A stretch of DNA of 7,774 nt from Gallionellaceae bacterium (GTDB taxonomy: Bacteria > Pseudomonadota > Gammaproteobacteria > Burkholderiales > Gallionellaceae), in NCBI GenBank assembly GCA_030690855.1, contig JAUYFR010000040.1:1-7774 (forward strand). The letters run 5' to 3'. A model generated the notes under the pieces. It was given only the letters and a program-made list of their open reading frames with translations. It was not told where the DNA came from and did not search any database. Shown here one piece after another: positions 1 through 6,732 of this stretch. The position numbers and the translations under genes were made by a program. Numbering within the stretch: position 1 is the stretch's first letter; each line of letters starts with the position of its first letter.

Positions 1-1721
1 CGCGTATCGAACGTGAAGAACTCGAGCAACTTTTCCGCGGGTACGGATGGACACCATATTTTGTGGAAGGGGATGACCCAATGGTCGTTCATCAGCAAAT
101 GGCAGCAGTCCTCGACAAAACTATTAGCGAGATAAAGCAAATTCAAGAAGAGGCACGCAGGACAGGAAATCCATCACGCCCACGTTGGCCAATGATTGTG
201 TTGCGTTCACCCAAAGGCTGGACCGGCCCTAAAGAAGTGGATGGCAAAAAAGTTGAAGGCTTCTGGCGCTCGCACCAAGTGCCTATCGGCGATGTAAAAA
301 CGCCTGAGCATTTCGCCAAATTAGAAGAGTGGCTAAAGAGTTACAAAGCTGAAGAGCTATTTGATGACAAAGGCACGCTACGCCCTGAACTCAAAGCGCT
401 TGCCCCTAAGGGTGAGCGTCGCATGAGTGCAAACCTGCACGCTAACGGTGGTTTGTTACGCAAAGCTTTGCGTATGCCTGATTGCACAGACTATGCAATC
501 GAAGTAAAAAAACCTGGCACCACCACTGCTGAAAACACCCGTCCATTGGGTAAGTTTTTACGCGACATCATGCGCGACAACATGAGCAACTTCCGTGTGT
601 TTGGTCCAGATGAGAATAGCTCAAATAAGCTAGATAACGTTTACGAGGTAAGCAAGAAAACTTGGCTGGCTGATTACCTGCCGGAAGATGCAGAAGGCGG
701 CGAGTTGTCACCCGATGGTCGCGTAATGGAAATGCTGTCTGAGCACACGCTCGAAGGCTGGCTGGAAGGTTACCTGCTCACTGGTCGCCATGGCTTCTTC
801 TCGACTTACGAAGCCTTCGTGCACGTGATTGATTCCATGTTTAACCAACATGCCAAATGGTTAGCGATGTCTAAAGACGTGCCTTGGCGCGCCCCTGTTT
901 CCTCACTAAACCTACTCATCACTTCGACTGTATGGCGCCAAGATCACAACGGTTTCACCCACCAAGATCCTGGCTTCCTCGATGTCGTAGTGAACAAGAG
1001 CCCAGAAGTAACACGTATCTATTTGCCGCCTGATGTGAATTGCCTGTTGTCAGTTGCGGATCATTGCCTGAAGAGCACCGATTACATCAACGTCATCGTC
1101 TGCGACAAACAGAAACACTTGCAGTTCTTGGATATGGATGCCGCCACTAAACACTGCACCAAAGGTATTGGCATCTGGGATTGGGCATGTAACGATCAAG
1201 GCTACGAGCCTGATGTAGTGATCGCCAGCGCGGGTGATATTCCGACTAAAGAAGCCTTGGCTGCGGTGGTGCTGTTACGCGAAAACTTCCCTGATTTGAA
1301 GATTCGCTTTGTAAACGTGGTTGACCTATACAAACTGACGCCAGCTAGTGAACACCCACATGGCTTGTCTGATAAAGACTTTGATAGCCTGTTTACCAAA
1401 GATAAACCTGTGATGTTTAACTTCCACGGCTACCCTTGGTTGATTCACCGCTTAGCTTATCGTCGCAATAACCACAAAAACTGGCACGTACGCGGCTATA
1501 AAGAAAAAGGCAGTATCAACACACCACTTGAGTTGGCGATTCAAAACCAAATCGACCGCTTCAGCTTGGTGATCGACGTAATCGACCGCAACCCTGCCCT
1601 ACAAGTTGCTGGTGCGCACGTCAAAGAAAAAATGATGAATATGCAAATCGAGTGCCGGAATTATGCGTATGAACATGGCATCGACTTGCCTAGCGTTGAT
1701 AACTGGACTTGGCCGTACTAA
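1..1721 (+). CDS. xfp: Phosphoketolase, C-terminal part (5' end outside window)
   Basis: Thiamine-diphosphate enzyme that uses phosphate to cleave xylulose-5-phosphate (often also fructose-6-phosphate) to acetyl phosphate plus glyceraldehyde-3-phosphate (or erythrose-4-phosphate); cytosolic. The reading frame is open from base 3, so the GTG at 63 is not the start: the upstream codons read ELEQLFRGYGWTPYFVEGDDP, a typical internal phosphoketolase segment. 572 residues are visible and the family is usually about 790-825, so roughly 220-250 N-terminal residues, including much of the ThDP-pyrophosphate domain, lie outside. Visible hallmarks are SANLHANGG (about 423-449), a TYEAF segment near 804-818 that probably carries the ThDP-activating glutamate, WRQDHNGFTHQDPG at 933-974, PPDVNCLLSVADH (about 1026-1064), and a transketolase-C-like end containing FNFHGYPWLIHRL. 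No frameshift is seen. It sits 94 bp upstream of ackA, the usual partner that consumes acetyl phosphate. Substrate preference (X5P only or X5P/F6P) cannot be read from the sequence. Confidence 0.97.
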   Translation, partial: RIEREELEQLFRGYGWTPYFVEGDDPMVVHQQMAAVLDKTISEIKQIQEEARRTGNPSRPRWPMIVLRSPKGWTGPKEVDGKKVEGFWRSHQVPIGDVKTPEHFAKLEEWLKSYKAEELFDDKGTLRPELKALAPKGERRMSANLHANGGLLRKALRMPDCTDYAIEVKKPGTTTAENTRPLGKFLRDIMRDNMSNFRVFGPDENSSNKLDNVYEVSKKTWLADYLPEDAEGGELSPDGRVMEMLSEHTLEGWLEGYLLTGRHGFFSTYEAFVHVIDSMFNQHAKWLAMSKDVPWRAPVSSLNLLITSTVWRQDHNGFTHQDPGFLDVVVNKSPEVTRIYLPPDVNCLLSVADHCLKSTDYINVIVCDKQKHLQFLDMDAATKHCTKGIGIWDWACNDQGYEPDVVIASAGDIPTKEALAAVVLLRENFPDLKIRFVNVVDLYKLTPASEHPHGLSDKDFDSLFTKDKPVMFNFHGYPWLIHRLAYRRNNHKNWHVRGYKEKGSINTPLELAIQNQIDRFSLVIDVIDRNPALQVAGAHVKEKMMNMQIECRNYAYEHGIDLPSVDNWTWPY

Positions 1722-1736
1722 AGCAGTTAAGTAATA

Positions 1737-1788
1737 AAGGAGAGGGCAAGAGTAACGGCAACGCAGTTAACGTTACTCTTCTCTCTTT
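1737..1788 (+). promoter_or_regulatory. Long imperfect hairpin between xfp and ackA
   Basis: A perfect 10-bp inner stem, AAGAGTAACG (1748-1757) with CGTTACTCTT (1771-1780), encloses a 13-nt loop. After a 3-nt bulge (1745-1747), AAGGAGAG (1737-1744) pairs with CTCTCTTT (1781-1788), adding 8 bp with one G-U. The structure starts 16 bases after the xfp stop and is followed by a C/T-rich run, not a clean T-tract. It could be a leaky terminator that lowers ackA expression relative to xfp, or a stabilising or processing hairpin at the 3' end of xfp mRNA. The 5' arm contains AAGGAG, a Shine-Dalgarno-like hexamer with no usable start codon next to it. The pairing is seen directly; the function is inferred. 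Confidence 0.5.
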
Positions 1789-1806
1789 CCCTTTTGTTCT
1801 CTTTCT
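1776..1806 (+). promoter_or_regulatory. Pyrimidine tract in the ackA leader
   Basis: Thirty of 31 bases are C or T (only G1796 is a purine), ending 9 bases before the ackA ATG at 1816. No Shine-Dalgarno-like sequence lies in the normal window upstream of that ATG. Pyrimidine-rich, unstructured leaders are known to assist initiation through ribosomal protein S1, so this may be the ribosome-loading element for ackA. The 5' end of the tract overlaps the 3' arm of the preceding hairpin. Composition is seen directly; the role is inferred. Confidence 0.35.
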
Positions 1807-1815
1807 AATACTTAG

Positions 1816-2871
1816 ATGCCCTCCATCCTAACCATCAATAGCGGCTCCTCTTCCATCAAAGCTAGTTTTTTTGGTGCTGATGGTTCGCGTCACAATTTTC
1901 GTTATGATCATCTAAGAGCGCATGCGCCTGCTTTCGATCAACTGATGTTGGACTTAGAAGAACGCCAGCCTGACATCATTGGCCATCGCTTTGTGCATGG
2001 CGGCGAAATTATTGATGCCGCACGCTTAGTAGATGATTCAGAGCTCTCACGATTGGAAAACATCACACATCTTGCTCCTCTGCACTTACCCGGCAACTTG
2101 ATGGGTTTGGCTTTATGTAGGCAACGTTTTGATGTGCCGCAAATTGCCTGCTTCGACACTGCCTTTCACACCACGATGCCTGAGCTAGCTAAACGTTTAC
2201 CCATTCCGCAAGAACTTGGCCTGCGTCGCTTTGGCTTTCACGGACTTAATTACGCTTATGTCGCGACACAGCTCACTGCATTACTGGGTGAGGTAGCGCA
2301 CGGCAAAGTTGTCGTTGCCCACCTCGGTAGCGGCGCTAGCTTGTGTCTGATGGACAATCTCAAATCCGTTGACACCACCATGGGACACACTCCCGCCGGA
2401 GGCATTACGATGGGTACGCGAAGCGGAGACCTTGACCCTGGTGTGATGCTTGAACTCGCCAAGCGTTTTGATGCCACACAATTAAGCAACCTCGTTTTTC
2501 ACAAAATGGGTTTACTTGCTTTGTCTAATGGCGAAAGTAGCGAGATGAGCGATTTGCTAGCTAGCAGTAGCGAGCCCGCAAAATTTGCCGTTAGTTACTT
2601 TTGCAGACAAGTACGTGCGGCAATAGGCAGCCTCGCTGCCAAAGCAGGGGGTATTGATGCATTAGTTTTTACCGGAGGTATTGGCGAACACTCTGCCACC
2701 GTTCGCGAGCAGATTTGCGCCCCCCTTAATTTTCTTGGCTTTGCGTTAGATCAAAACGCAAATGCGACGGGTTCTGTTAAAATCGAACGCAAAGGAAGTA
2801 AAGCCGTTTTGACCATCCCCGCAGACGAAGAGGCGATGATTCATCAACTGTGCAATACGTTTAGCAACTAA
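1816..2871 (+). CDS. ackA: Acetate kinase (compact, divergent acetate/propionate kinase family)
   Basis: Transfers phosphate between acetyl phosphate and ADP, giving acetate and ATP; cytosolic ASKHA-fold kinase. At 351 residues it is about 45-50 shorter than typical AckA (about 400). Motifs in order are ILTINSGSSSIK (residues 4-15), GHRFVHGG (56-63, R58), APLHLPGNL (87-95, H90), CFDTAFHTTMP (112-122, D114), RRFGFHG (137-143, H142), HLGSGAS (169-175), MGTRSGDLDP (199-208, R202), VFTGGIGEHS (284-293) and PADEEAMI (E338). These keep the counterparts of the Methanosarcina catalytic residues R91, H123, D148, H180, R241 and E384. About 33 residues are missing before R58. Several usually conserved positions differ: HLGSG for HLGNG, APLHLPGN for APLHNPAN, FHGLNY for FHGTSH. 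The ATG at 1816 directly follows an in-frame TAG (1813-1815), so no longer start exists. No clear ribosome binding site is present. It follows xfp, fitting a phosphoketolase-acetate kinase ATP-forming pair. Acyl-chain specificity is uncertain. Confidence 0.93.
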   Translation: MPSILTINSGSSSIKASFFGADGSRHNFRYDHLRAHAPAFDQLMLDLEERQPDIIGHRFVHGGEIIDAARLVDDSELSRLENITHLAPLHLPGNLMGLALCRQRFDVPQIACFDTAFHTTMPELAKRLPIPQELGLRRFGFHGLNYAYVATQLTALLGEVAHGKVVVAHLGSGASLCLMDNLKSVDTTMGHTPAGGITMGTRSGDLDPGVMLELAKRFDATQLSNLVFHKMGLLALSNGESSEMSDLLASSSEPAKFAVSYFCRQVRAAIGSLAAKAGGIDALVFTGGIGEHSATVREQICAPLNFLGFALDQNANATGSVKIERKGSKAVLTIPADEEAMIHQLCNTFSN

Positions 2872-2892
2872 TTAAAAGATCGAAATAAAATT

Positions 2893-3153
2893 ATGGACAC
2901 GCTCTCATCAGCGGAAAAAGAAAAGCGTCGCCACCACCAAATTCGCGGCATTTTTATTAAAGCCTGTGAATTACTGGAACCCGTTGTCACCGGAAACGAT
3001 ACCCTCAAAACTGTTTCAAGCTTTGCCATGGCTCATATGGTGCAGGATCACTTTCCCGAGCTTACTCCAGCTGAAGCGCATATCGTGGTCGTCACCGTTG
3101 AAAAAATGCACCACGAACAACGCTTACAAGCCATCTTAAAAAAACAGAGCTGA
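2893..3153 (+). CDS. Small uncharacterised 86-residue protein
   Basis: I do not recognise this protein. It starts with a basic, charged segment (EKEKRRHHQIR, residues 8-18). Next comes a probably helical region (GIFIKACELLEPVV), a middle part with AMAHMVQDHFPELTPAEAH, then a hydrophobic stretch IVVVTVEKM and a basic tail ending LKKQS. Seven of 86 residues are histidine and there is one cysteine, but no classical metal-binding spacing, signal peptide or membrane segment. It begins 21 bp after the ackA stop on the same strand, so co-transcription with xfp-ackA is likely. The spacer is seven sense codons in the same frame as ackA, so stop readthrough would give a 445-residue fusion, though nothing suggests this happens. 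The ribosome binding site is weak (only AAAAGA, about 15 bases upstream). Its last codons and stop lie within the terminator of the opposing glgP operon. Reality as a gene is supported by position and a plausible globular composition only. Confidence 0.65.
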   Translation: MDTLSSAEKEKRRHHQIRGIFIKACELLEPVVTGNDTLKTVSSFAMAHMVQDHFPELTPAEAHIVVVTVEKMHHEQRLQAILKKQS

Positions 3154-3173
3154 TCTTTTCAGACCAGCCCTGT
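3138..3173 (-). terminator. Rho-independent terminator of the zwf-glk-glgP operon
   Basis: Read on the - strand, a 12-bp stem (3173-3162 with 3155-3144) contains two G-U wobbles and no mismatch, closes a 6-nt loop TGAAAA, and runs straight into a T-tract (3143-3138, plus the paired T at 3144). The hairpin begins 26 bases after the glgP stop codon, the normal place for an intrinsic terminator. Read on the + strand the two wobbles become A-C mismatches and no T-run follows, so it should act mainly in the glgP direction. It overlaps the last codons and stop of the converging 86-residue gene. Confidence 0.88.
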
Positions 3174-3199
3174 CGTTTCAACAATAATTGATCAGTTGA

Positions 3200-5680
3200 T
3201 TATTTTGAATCAATGACTGACTTTACCTTCCATATCTCTTTAGCGTATTGAGCAATAGTTCGATCACTAGAAAATTTACCCATTTTCGCCACGTTTAAAA
3301 TAGATTTTTCCATCCATACATCTTGATTTTTGTAGGCCTCTTCAACCTCACCTTGTTTGGCAATATAAGATGCATAGTCTGCCAAGACAAGATACTGCTC
3401 ACCATGACTCAGCAGTTTATCGATGATGGGTTTGAAACGGTCTGGCTGGCTGGGAGAGAAGAAGCCAGAGCCAATCATATTGATTACCTCACGTAGCTCG
3501 CCATTACCGTTGTAATAGTCCATAGGGTTATAGCCATTTGATTGAACGGTGGCCACCTCATCTGTTGTCAGGCCAAAGATGAAAATATTTTCCCAGCCTA
3601 CCTCTTCGCCAATTTCAACGTTAGCGCCATCCAAAGTACCAATCGTCAACGCACCATTTAACGACATCTTCATATTGCCGGTGCCAGAAGCCTCAGTACC
3701 CGCAGTCGAAATTTGTTCAGATAAATCAGCCGCTGGCGCAATGATTTCGGCATTTGAAACATCGTAATTTGGAACAAATACAACTTTGAGTTTACCCGCC
3801 ACTTGCGGGTCGTTATTCACCGTATCTGCAACGTCATTAATTAATTTGATAATCAGCTTAGCGAGGGCATAACCCGGTGCCGATTTACCCGCAAAAATAA
3901 CCGTGCGCGGCACACAGCTTCCACCGCGTCGAATACGGTTATATAAAGTAACAATGTGCAACACGTTGAGCATCTGACGTTTGTATTCGTGGATTCGTTT
4001 AATTTGCACGTCAAATAGGGAATCAACATCTACATCGATATCCATACGTTGCTTAATTAAACTCACCAAGCGTAATTTATTCGCGCGTTTAATGTCGGCA
4101 AACTGTTTACGAAATGTCTTATCCTTAGCCAAGGGAATGAGCTGTTTTAGCTGATCCAGATCTTTAATCCACGCCTTACCAATGCGTGAGCTAATCAACT
4201 CTGACAGCAGTGGGTTAGCTTGATTTAACCAACGGCGAGGCGTAATGCCGTTAGTCATATTGATAATTTTGCCTGGATAGAAACGATCAAAGTCAGCAAA
4301 GATGGTCTGCTTCATTAAGCGGGTATGAATCGCAGCGACACCATTTACCTTATGGCTTCCAACGATAGCAAGGTGCGCCATGCGAATTCGTTTACCATTA
4401 TTTCCTTCAGCAATAATCGACATGCGACGCAGGATGTCACTATCACCTGGATAACGATGACGCACCTCTTCTAAGAAGCGATGGTTAATTTCGTAGATGA
4501 TGCCTAGGTGACGTGGCAGAATATTTTCGAACATAGCGACTGGCCATGTCTCCAAGGCTTCTGGCATCAACGTGTGATTGGTATAGGAGAAAGTATGGCG
4601 TGTTAAATCCCACGCTTTTTCCCAAGGCAAGTGATTGAGGTCCACCAAGATACGCATCAACTCAGCAATAGATATTGCAGGGTGCGTATCGTTGAGCTGA
4701 ATGGCAACTTTATTGGGCAATTCGTCGTAGTTGTCATGATCTTTCAGGTAGCGCGTCAAAATATCTTGCAACGACGCGCAGGTAAAAAAGTATTGTTGCT
4801 TCAAACGCAACTCATGGCCCATTTGTGTTGAGTCATTTGGATAAAGCACTTTTGAGAGATTTTCAGAACGGTCTTTATCTTCAACCGCTTTGATGTAGTT
4901 ACCCTGATTGAAATAACCCAAGTCAAAGTCACGAGACGATTTTGCCGCCCACAAACGCATATTATTCACTGTACGCGTGCCATAACCAGGAATCGGTGTG
5001 TCATGCGCCATCGCCATCACATCATCGGTCTCGGTCCATTGGTGACGAGTCACGCCTTTTGCATCTTTGTATTCGGTAACACGACCGTGAAAATTCACTT
5101 GGTACAACACTTCAGGACGACCAAACTCCCAAGGGTTGCCGTAACGCAACCAGTTGTCAGGGTGCTCTACCTGCCTACCCTCTTCGATGTGTTGCTGAAA
5201 CATGCCGTACTCATAGCGAATGCCATAACCATAGCCAGGCAAATCTAAGGTCGCCATCGAATCAAGAAAGCAAGCCGCAAGACGCCCCAATCCACCATTG
5301 CCCAGCGCCGCATCAAACTCCTCATCGCGTAGCTTTTCTAATTCAATACCCAGCTCTTGTAGCGCTTCACGGGTGTGTTGCTCCATCTCCAAATTATGCA
5401 AGCTGTTCATCAATGAACGGCCCATCAAAAATTCCATCGATAAATAATAAACGCGCTTCGCATGCGTTTCGTAATAATTGCTCATTGTTTGCATCCAGCG
5501 ATCAATTAAACGATCTCGCACCACGTACGCTGCCGTGGTGTACCAGTCACGCGTGGTTGCATTGATAGGCTCTTTGCCAACTGAATAGATTAAGCGCTCA
5601 TCTAACGCAGTTTTGATTGAAGTGGCGTCAAAAGCTTTTTCTAAATGACAAACGAGTGCTTTTTTAGATTTCATAACCAT
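3200..5680 (-). CDS. glgP: Glycogen/maltodextrin phosphorylase (GT35)
   Basis: PLP-dependent cytosolic enzyme that releases glucose-1-phosphate from the non-reducing ends of alpha-1,4-glucan. The 826 residues match the full family length. The N-terminal domain has YYLSMEFLMGR and the glycine-rich GNGGLGRLAACFLDSMATL starting at residue 127; the central part has QLNDTHPAI and MTNGITPRRWL; KRIHEYKRQ at 561-569 supplies phosphate/PLP-contacting residues (R562 and K567 correspond to muscle R569 and K574). GTGNMKMSLNGALTIGTLDG carries the PLP Schiff-base lysine K671 (muscle K680). The mammalian phosphorylation segment around Ser14 is not recognisable. The first ATG (5680) is preferred over the ATG two codons later because AGAGGA lies 7 bases upstream of it. 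It is the last gene of the zwf-glk block, 56 bp after glk, and is followed by a strong terminator. A weak internal promoter (TTTAAT at 5721-5716) is possible but lacks a good -35. Glycogen versus maltodextrin preference cannot be decided here. Confidence 0.97.
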   Translation of the reverse strand: MVMKSKKALVCHLEKAFDATSIKTALDERLIYSVGKEPINATTRDWYTTAAYVVRDRLIDRWMQTMSNYYETHAKRVYYLSMEFLMGRSLMNSLHNLEMEQHTREALQELGIELEKLRDEEFDAALGNGGLGRLAACFLDSMATLDLPGYGYGIRYEYGMFQQHIEEGRQVEHPDNWLRYGNPWEFGRPEVLYQVNFHGRVTEYKDAKGVTRHQWTETDDVMAMAHDTPIPGYGTRTVNNMRLWAAKSSRDFDLGYFNQGNYIKAVEDKDRSENLSKVLYPNDSTQMGHELRLKQQYFFTCASLQDILTRYLKDHDNYDELPNKVAIQLNDTHPAISIAELMRILVDLNHLPWEKAWDLTRHTFSYTNHTLMPEALETWPVAMFENILPRHLGIIYEINHRFLEEVRHRYPGDSDILRRMSIIAEGNNGKRIRMAHLAIVGSHKVNGVAAIHTRLMKQTIFADFDRFYPGKIINMTNGITPRRWLNQANPLLSELISSRIGKAWIKDLDQLKQLIPLAKDKTFRKQFADIKRANKLRLVSLIKQRMDIDVDVDSLFDVQIKRIHEYKRQMLNVLHIVTLYNRIRRGGSCVPRTVIFAGKSAPGYALAKLIIKLINDVADTVNNDPQVAGKLKVVFVPNYDVSNAEIIAPAADLSEQISTAGTEASGTGNMKMSLNGALTIGTLDGANVEIGEEVGWENIFIFGLTTDEVATVQSNGYNPMDYYNGNGELREVINMIGSGFFSPSQPDRFKPIIDKLLSHGEQYLVLADYASYIAKQGEVEEAYKNQDVWMEKSILNVAKMGKFSSDRTIAQYAKEIWKVKSVIDSK

Positions 5681-5687
5681 GAGTGTG

Positions 5688-5693
5688 TCCTCT
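5688..5693 (-). promoter_or_regulatory. Ribosome binding site of glgP
   Basis: AGAGGA on the - strand lies 7 bases upstream of the ATG at 5680 and 13 bases from the in-frame ATG at 5674, which selects the upstream start. Confidence 0.75.
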
Positions 5694-5736
5694 TGAATAA
5701 ATGATTGCTTACACTATTAAAAAACTGCATCTTTCA

Positions 5737-6732
5737 CTACAAATAATTTTGCTTAGACTCCATCGCTTGAACACTAGCGCCCAGCAAACCAATTTCTGGA
5801 TTCAATACAATGAACATCGGAAGCGTTGCCAATAAATCTTTAAAGCGCCCTTTATCTAAAAAGGTCTGCATAAAACAACCCGTTTGCATTTGAGAAGAAA
5901 TCTTCGCTGCAATACCACCCGCGATGTAAATACCACCTCGCGGCAATGCCACTAGCGCAATATTCCCCACAAACGCACCATAAATTTTAGTGAATAAATT
6001 CAATGATTTGACTGCTATTTCTTCTTGCTGTTCTCTAGCAAATGAAGAAATTACAGCCGCCGCATCTCCATTTGACATTGCAGCCGCCAATTCAACCGAA
6101 GGTGCCGCGCGATTTGTATCACGTAAAAATTCAAAAATAGTCACTAAGCCAGGGCCTGAAACAATTCGCTCATAGGAAACATGATGATGACGTTGTTGCA
6201 AATAACGCAACAGCTCATATTGAGTTTCATCAATTGGCGCGAAGTCGAGATGCCCGCCTTCTGATGGATGCACTATATATTTCCCATTCTGCACATTGAG
6301 CCAAGCCACACCCAATCCAGTACCAGCACCAACCACCACGCGGAGACCTTGCTCTTGCTCTACACCTTGCTGTAGCAGCAATAAATCAGCTGCCTCCATC
6401 GCGGCCACACCCAAACCTACTGCTTCAAAATCATTGATGAGCGTTATGCGCTCAATGCCGAATCGAGCAGCAAGCACATCCGCATTCACTACCCAAGGAA
6501 GATTAGTGAGGGAGGCTACACGCCCTGAAACAGGCCCCGCCAAAGCGAAACAGGCCGCAGTAACATCACTAACGTTTGCCTCAACTAAAAAGGCTGAGAC
6601 GATATCTTCAAGGCCTGCATAGGAAACGCTCGAATAAGATTTCCGCAACAAAGGCTCATGAACACTACCCTCCTTAAAAATTTGCAATAAGGTTTTAGTG
6701 CCACCAATGTCACCCGCCAAAAAATAACTCAT
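5737..6732 (-). CDS. glk: Glucokinase (bacterial Glk family)
   Basis: Phosphorylates glucose with ATP to glucose-6-phosphate; cytosolic. At 331 residues it fits the proteobacterial Glk family (E. coli 321) rather than the ROK repressor/kinase type, since it has no HTH region or ROK cysteine zinc motif. Motifs are the N-terminal phosphate loop LAGDIGGTK (5-13), FALAGPVSG (62-70), LINDFEAVGLG (98-108; N100 and D101, catalytic Asp), GAGTGLGVA (135-143), SEGGHLDFAP (157-166; E158 and H161), SYERIVSGPGL (186-196; E188) and IYIAGGI near the C-terminus. The glucose-contact residues align at a constant +1 to E. coli N99, D100, E157, H160 and E187. I chose the ATG at 6732, which overlaps the zwf stop as TGATG and has AGG 7 bases upstream. 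A TTG one codon earlier (6735) is less likely. The overlap points to translational coupling with zwf. Glk supplies Zwf with substrate from free glucose, for instance glucose left over from glycogen debranching. Confidence 0.96.
   Translation of the reverse strand: MSYFLAGDIGGTKTLLQIFKEGSVHEPLLRKSYSSVSYAGLEDIVSAFLVEANVSDVTAACFALAGPVSGRVASLTNLPWVVNADVLAARFGIERITLINDFEAVGLGVAAMEAADLLLLQQGVEQEQGLRVVVGAGTGLGVAWLNVQNGKYIVHPSEGGHLDFAPIDETQYELLRYLQQRHHHVSYERIVSGPGLVTIFEFLRDTNRAAPSVELAAAMSNGDAAAVISSFAREQQEEIAVKSLNLFTKIYGAFVGNIALVALPRGGIYIAGGIAAKISSQMQTGCFMQTFLDKGRFKDLLATLPMFIVLNPEIGLLGASVQAMESKQNYL

Noticed and set aside
63..65. GTG as the start of a short phosphoketolase.
   Set aside because: The same frame continues upstream to the window edge with conserved phosphoketolase residues, so the gene is cut by the window rather than truncated.
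1723..1770. Direct repeat GCAGTTAA at 1723-1730 and 1763-1770.
   Set aside because: Eight bases in two copies within a short AT-rich spacer is compatible with chance, and the second copy is the hairpin loop.
1807..1812. TAATAC just upstream of ackA as a possible -10 box.
   Set aside because: No -35-like element lies at 15-19 bp, and a start from it would fall inside or after the ackA ATG.
3136..3191. A7 run before a hairpin at the end of the 86-residue gene, resembling a -1 frameshift site that would add 15 residues and end at the TGA at 3189-3191.
   Set aside because: The hairpin begins inside the A-run with no spacer, and it has two A-C mismatches on the + strand. The arrangement is fully explained as the T-tract and stem of the glgP terminator.
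3196..3213. Small inverted repeat TTGATT/AATCAA at the 3' end of glgP as a terminator for the + strand.
   Set aside because: The 6-bp stem is almost all A-T, lies in coding sequence and is not followed by a T-tract.
5714..5742. Promoter for glgP alone (TTTAAT or TAATAG with TTGTAG upstream).
   Set aside because: The -35 match is poor or spaced only 15 bp, and AT-rich spacers give such matches easily. It is noted only as a possibility.
6296..6622. 108-codon open frame on the + strand opposite glk.
   Set aside because: Antisense to a well-conserved gene with all catalytic motifs intact. The translation is low-complexity Ser/Thr/Ala/Pro, typical of a shadow frame.
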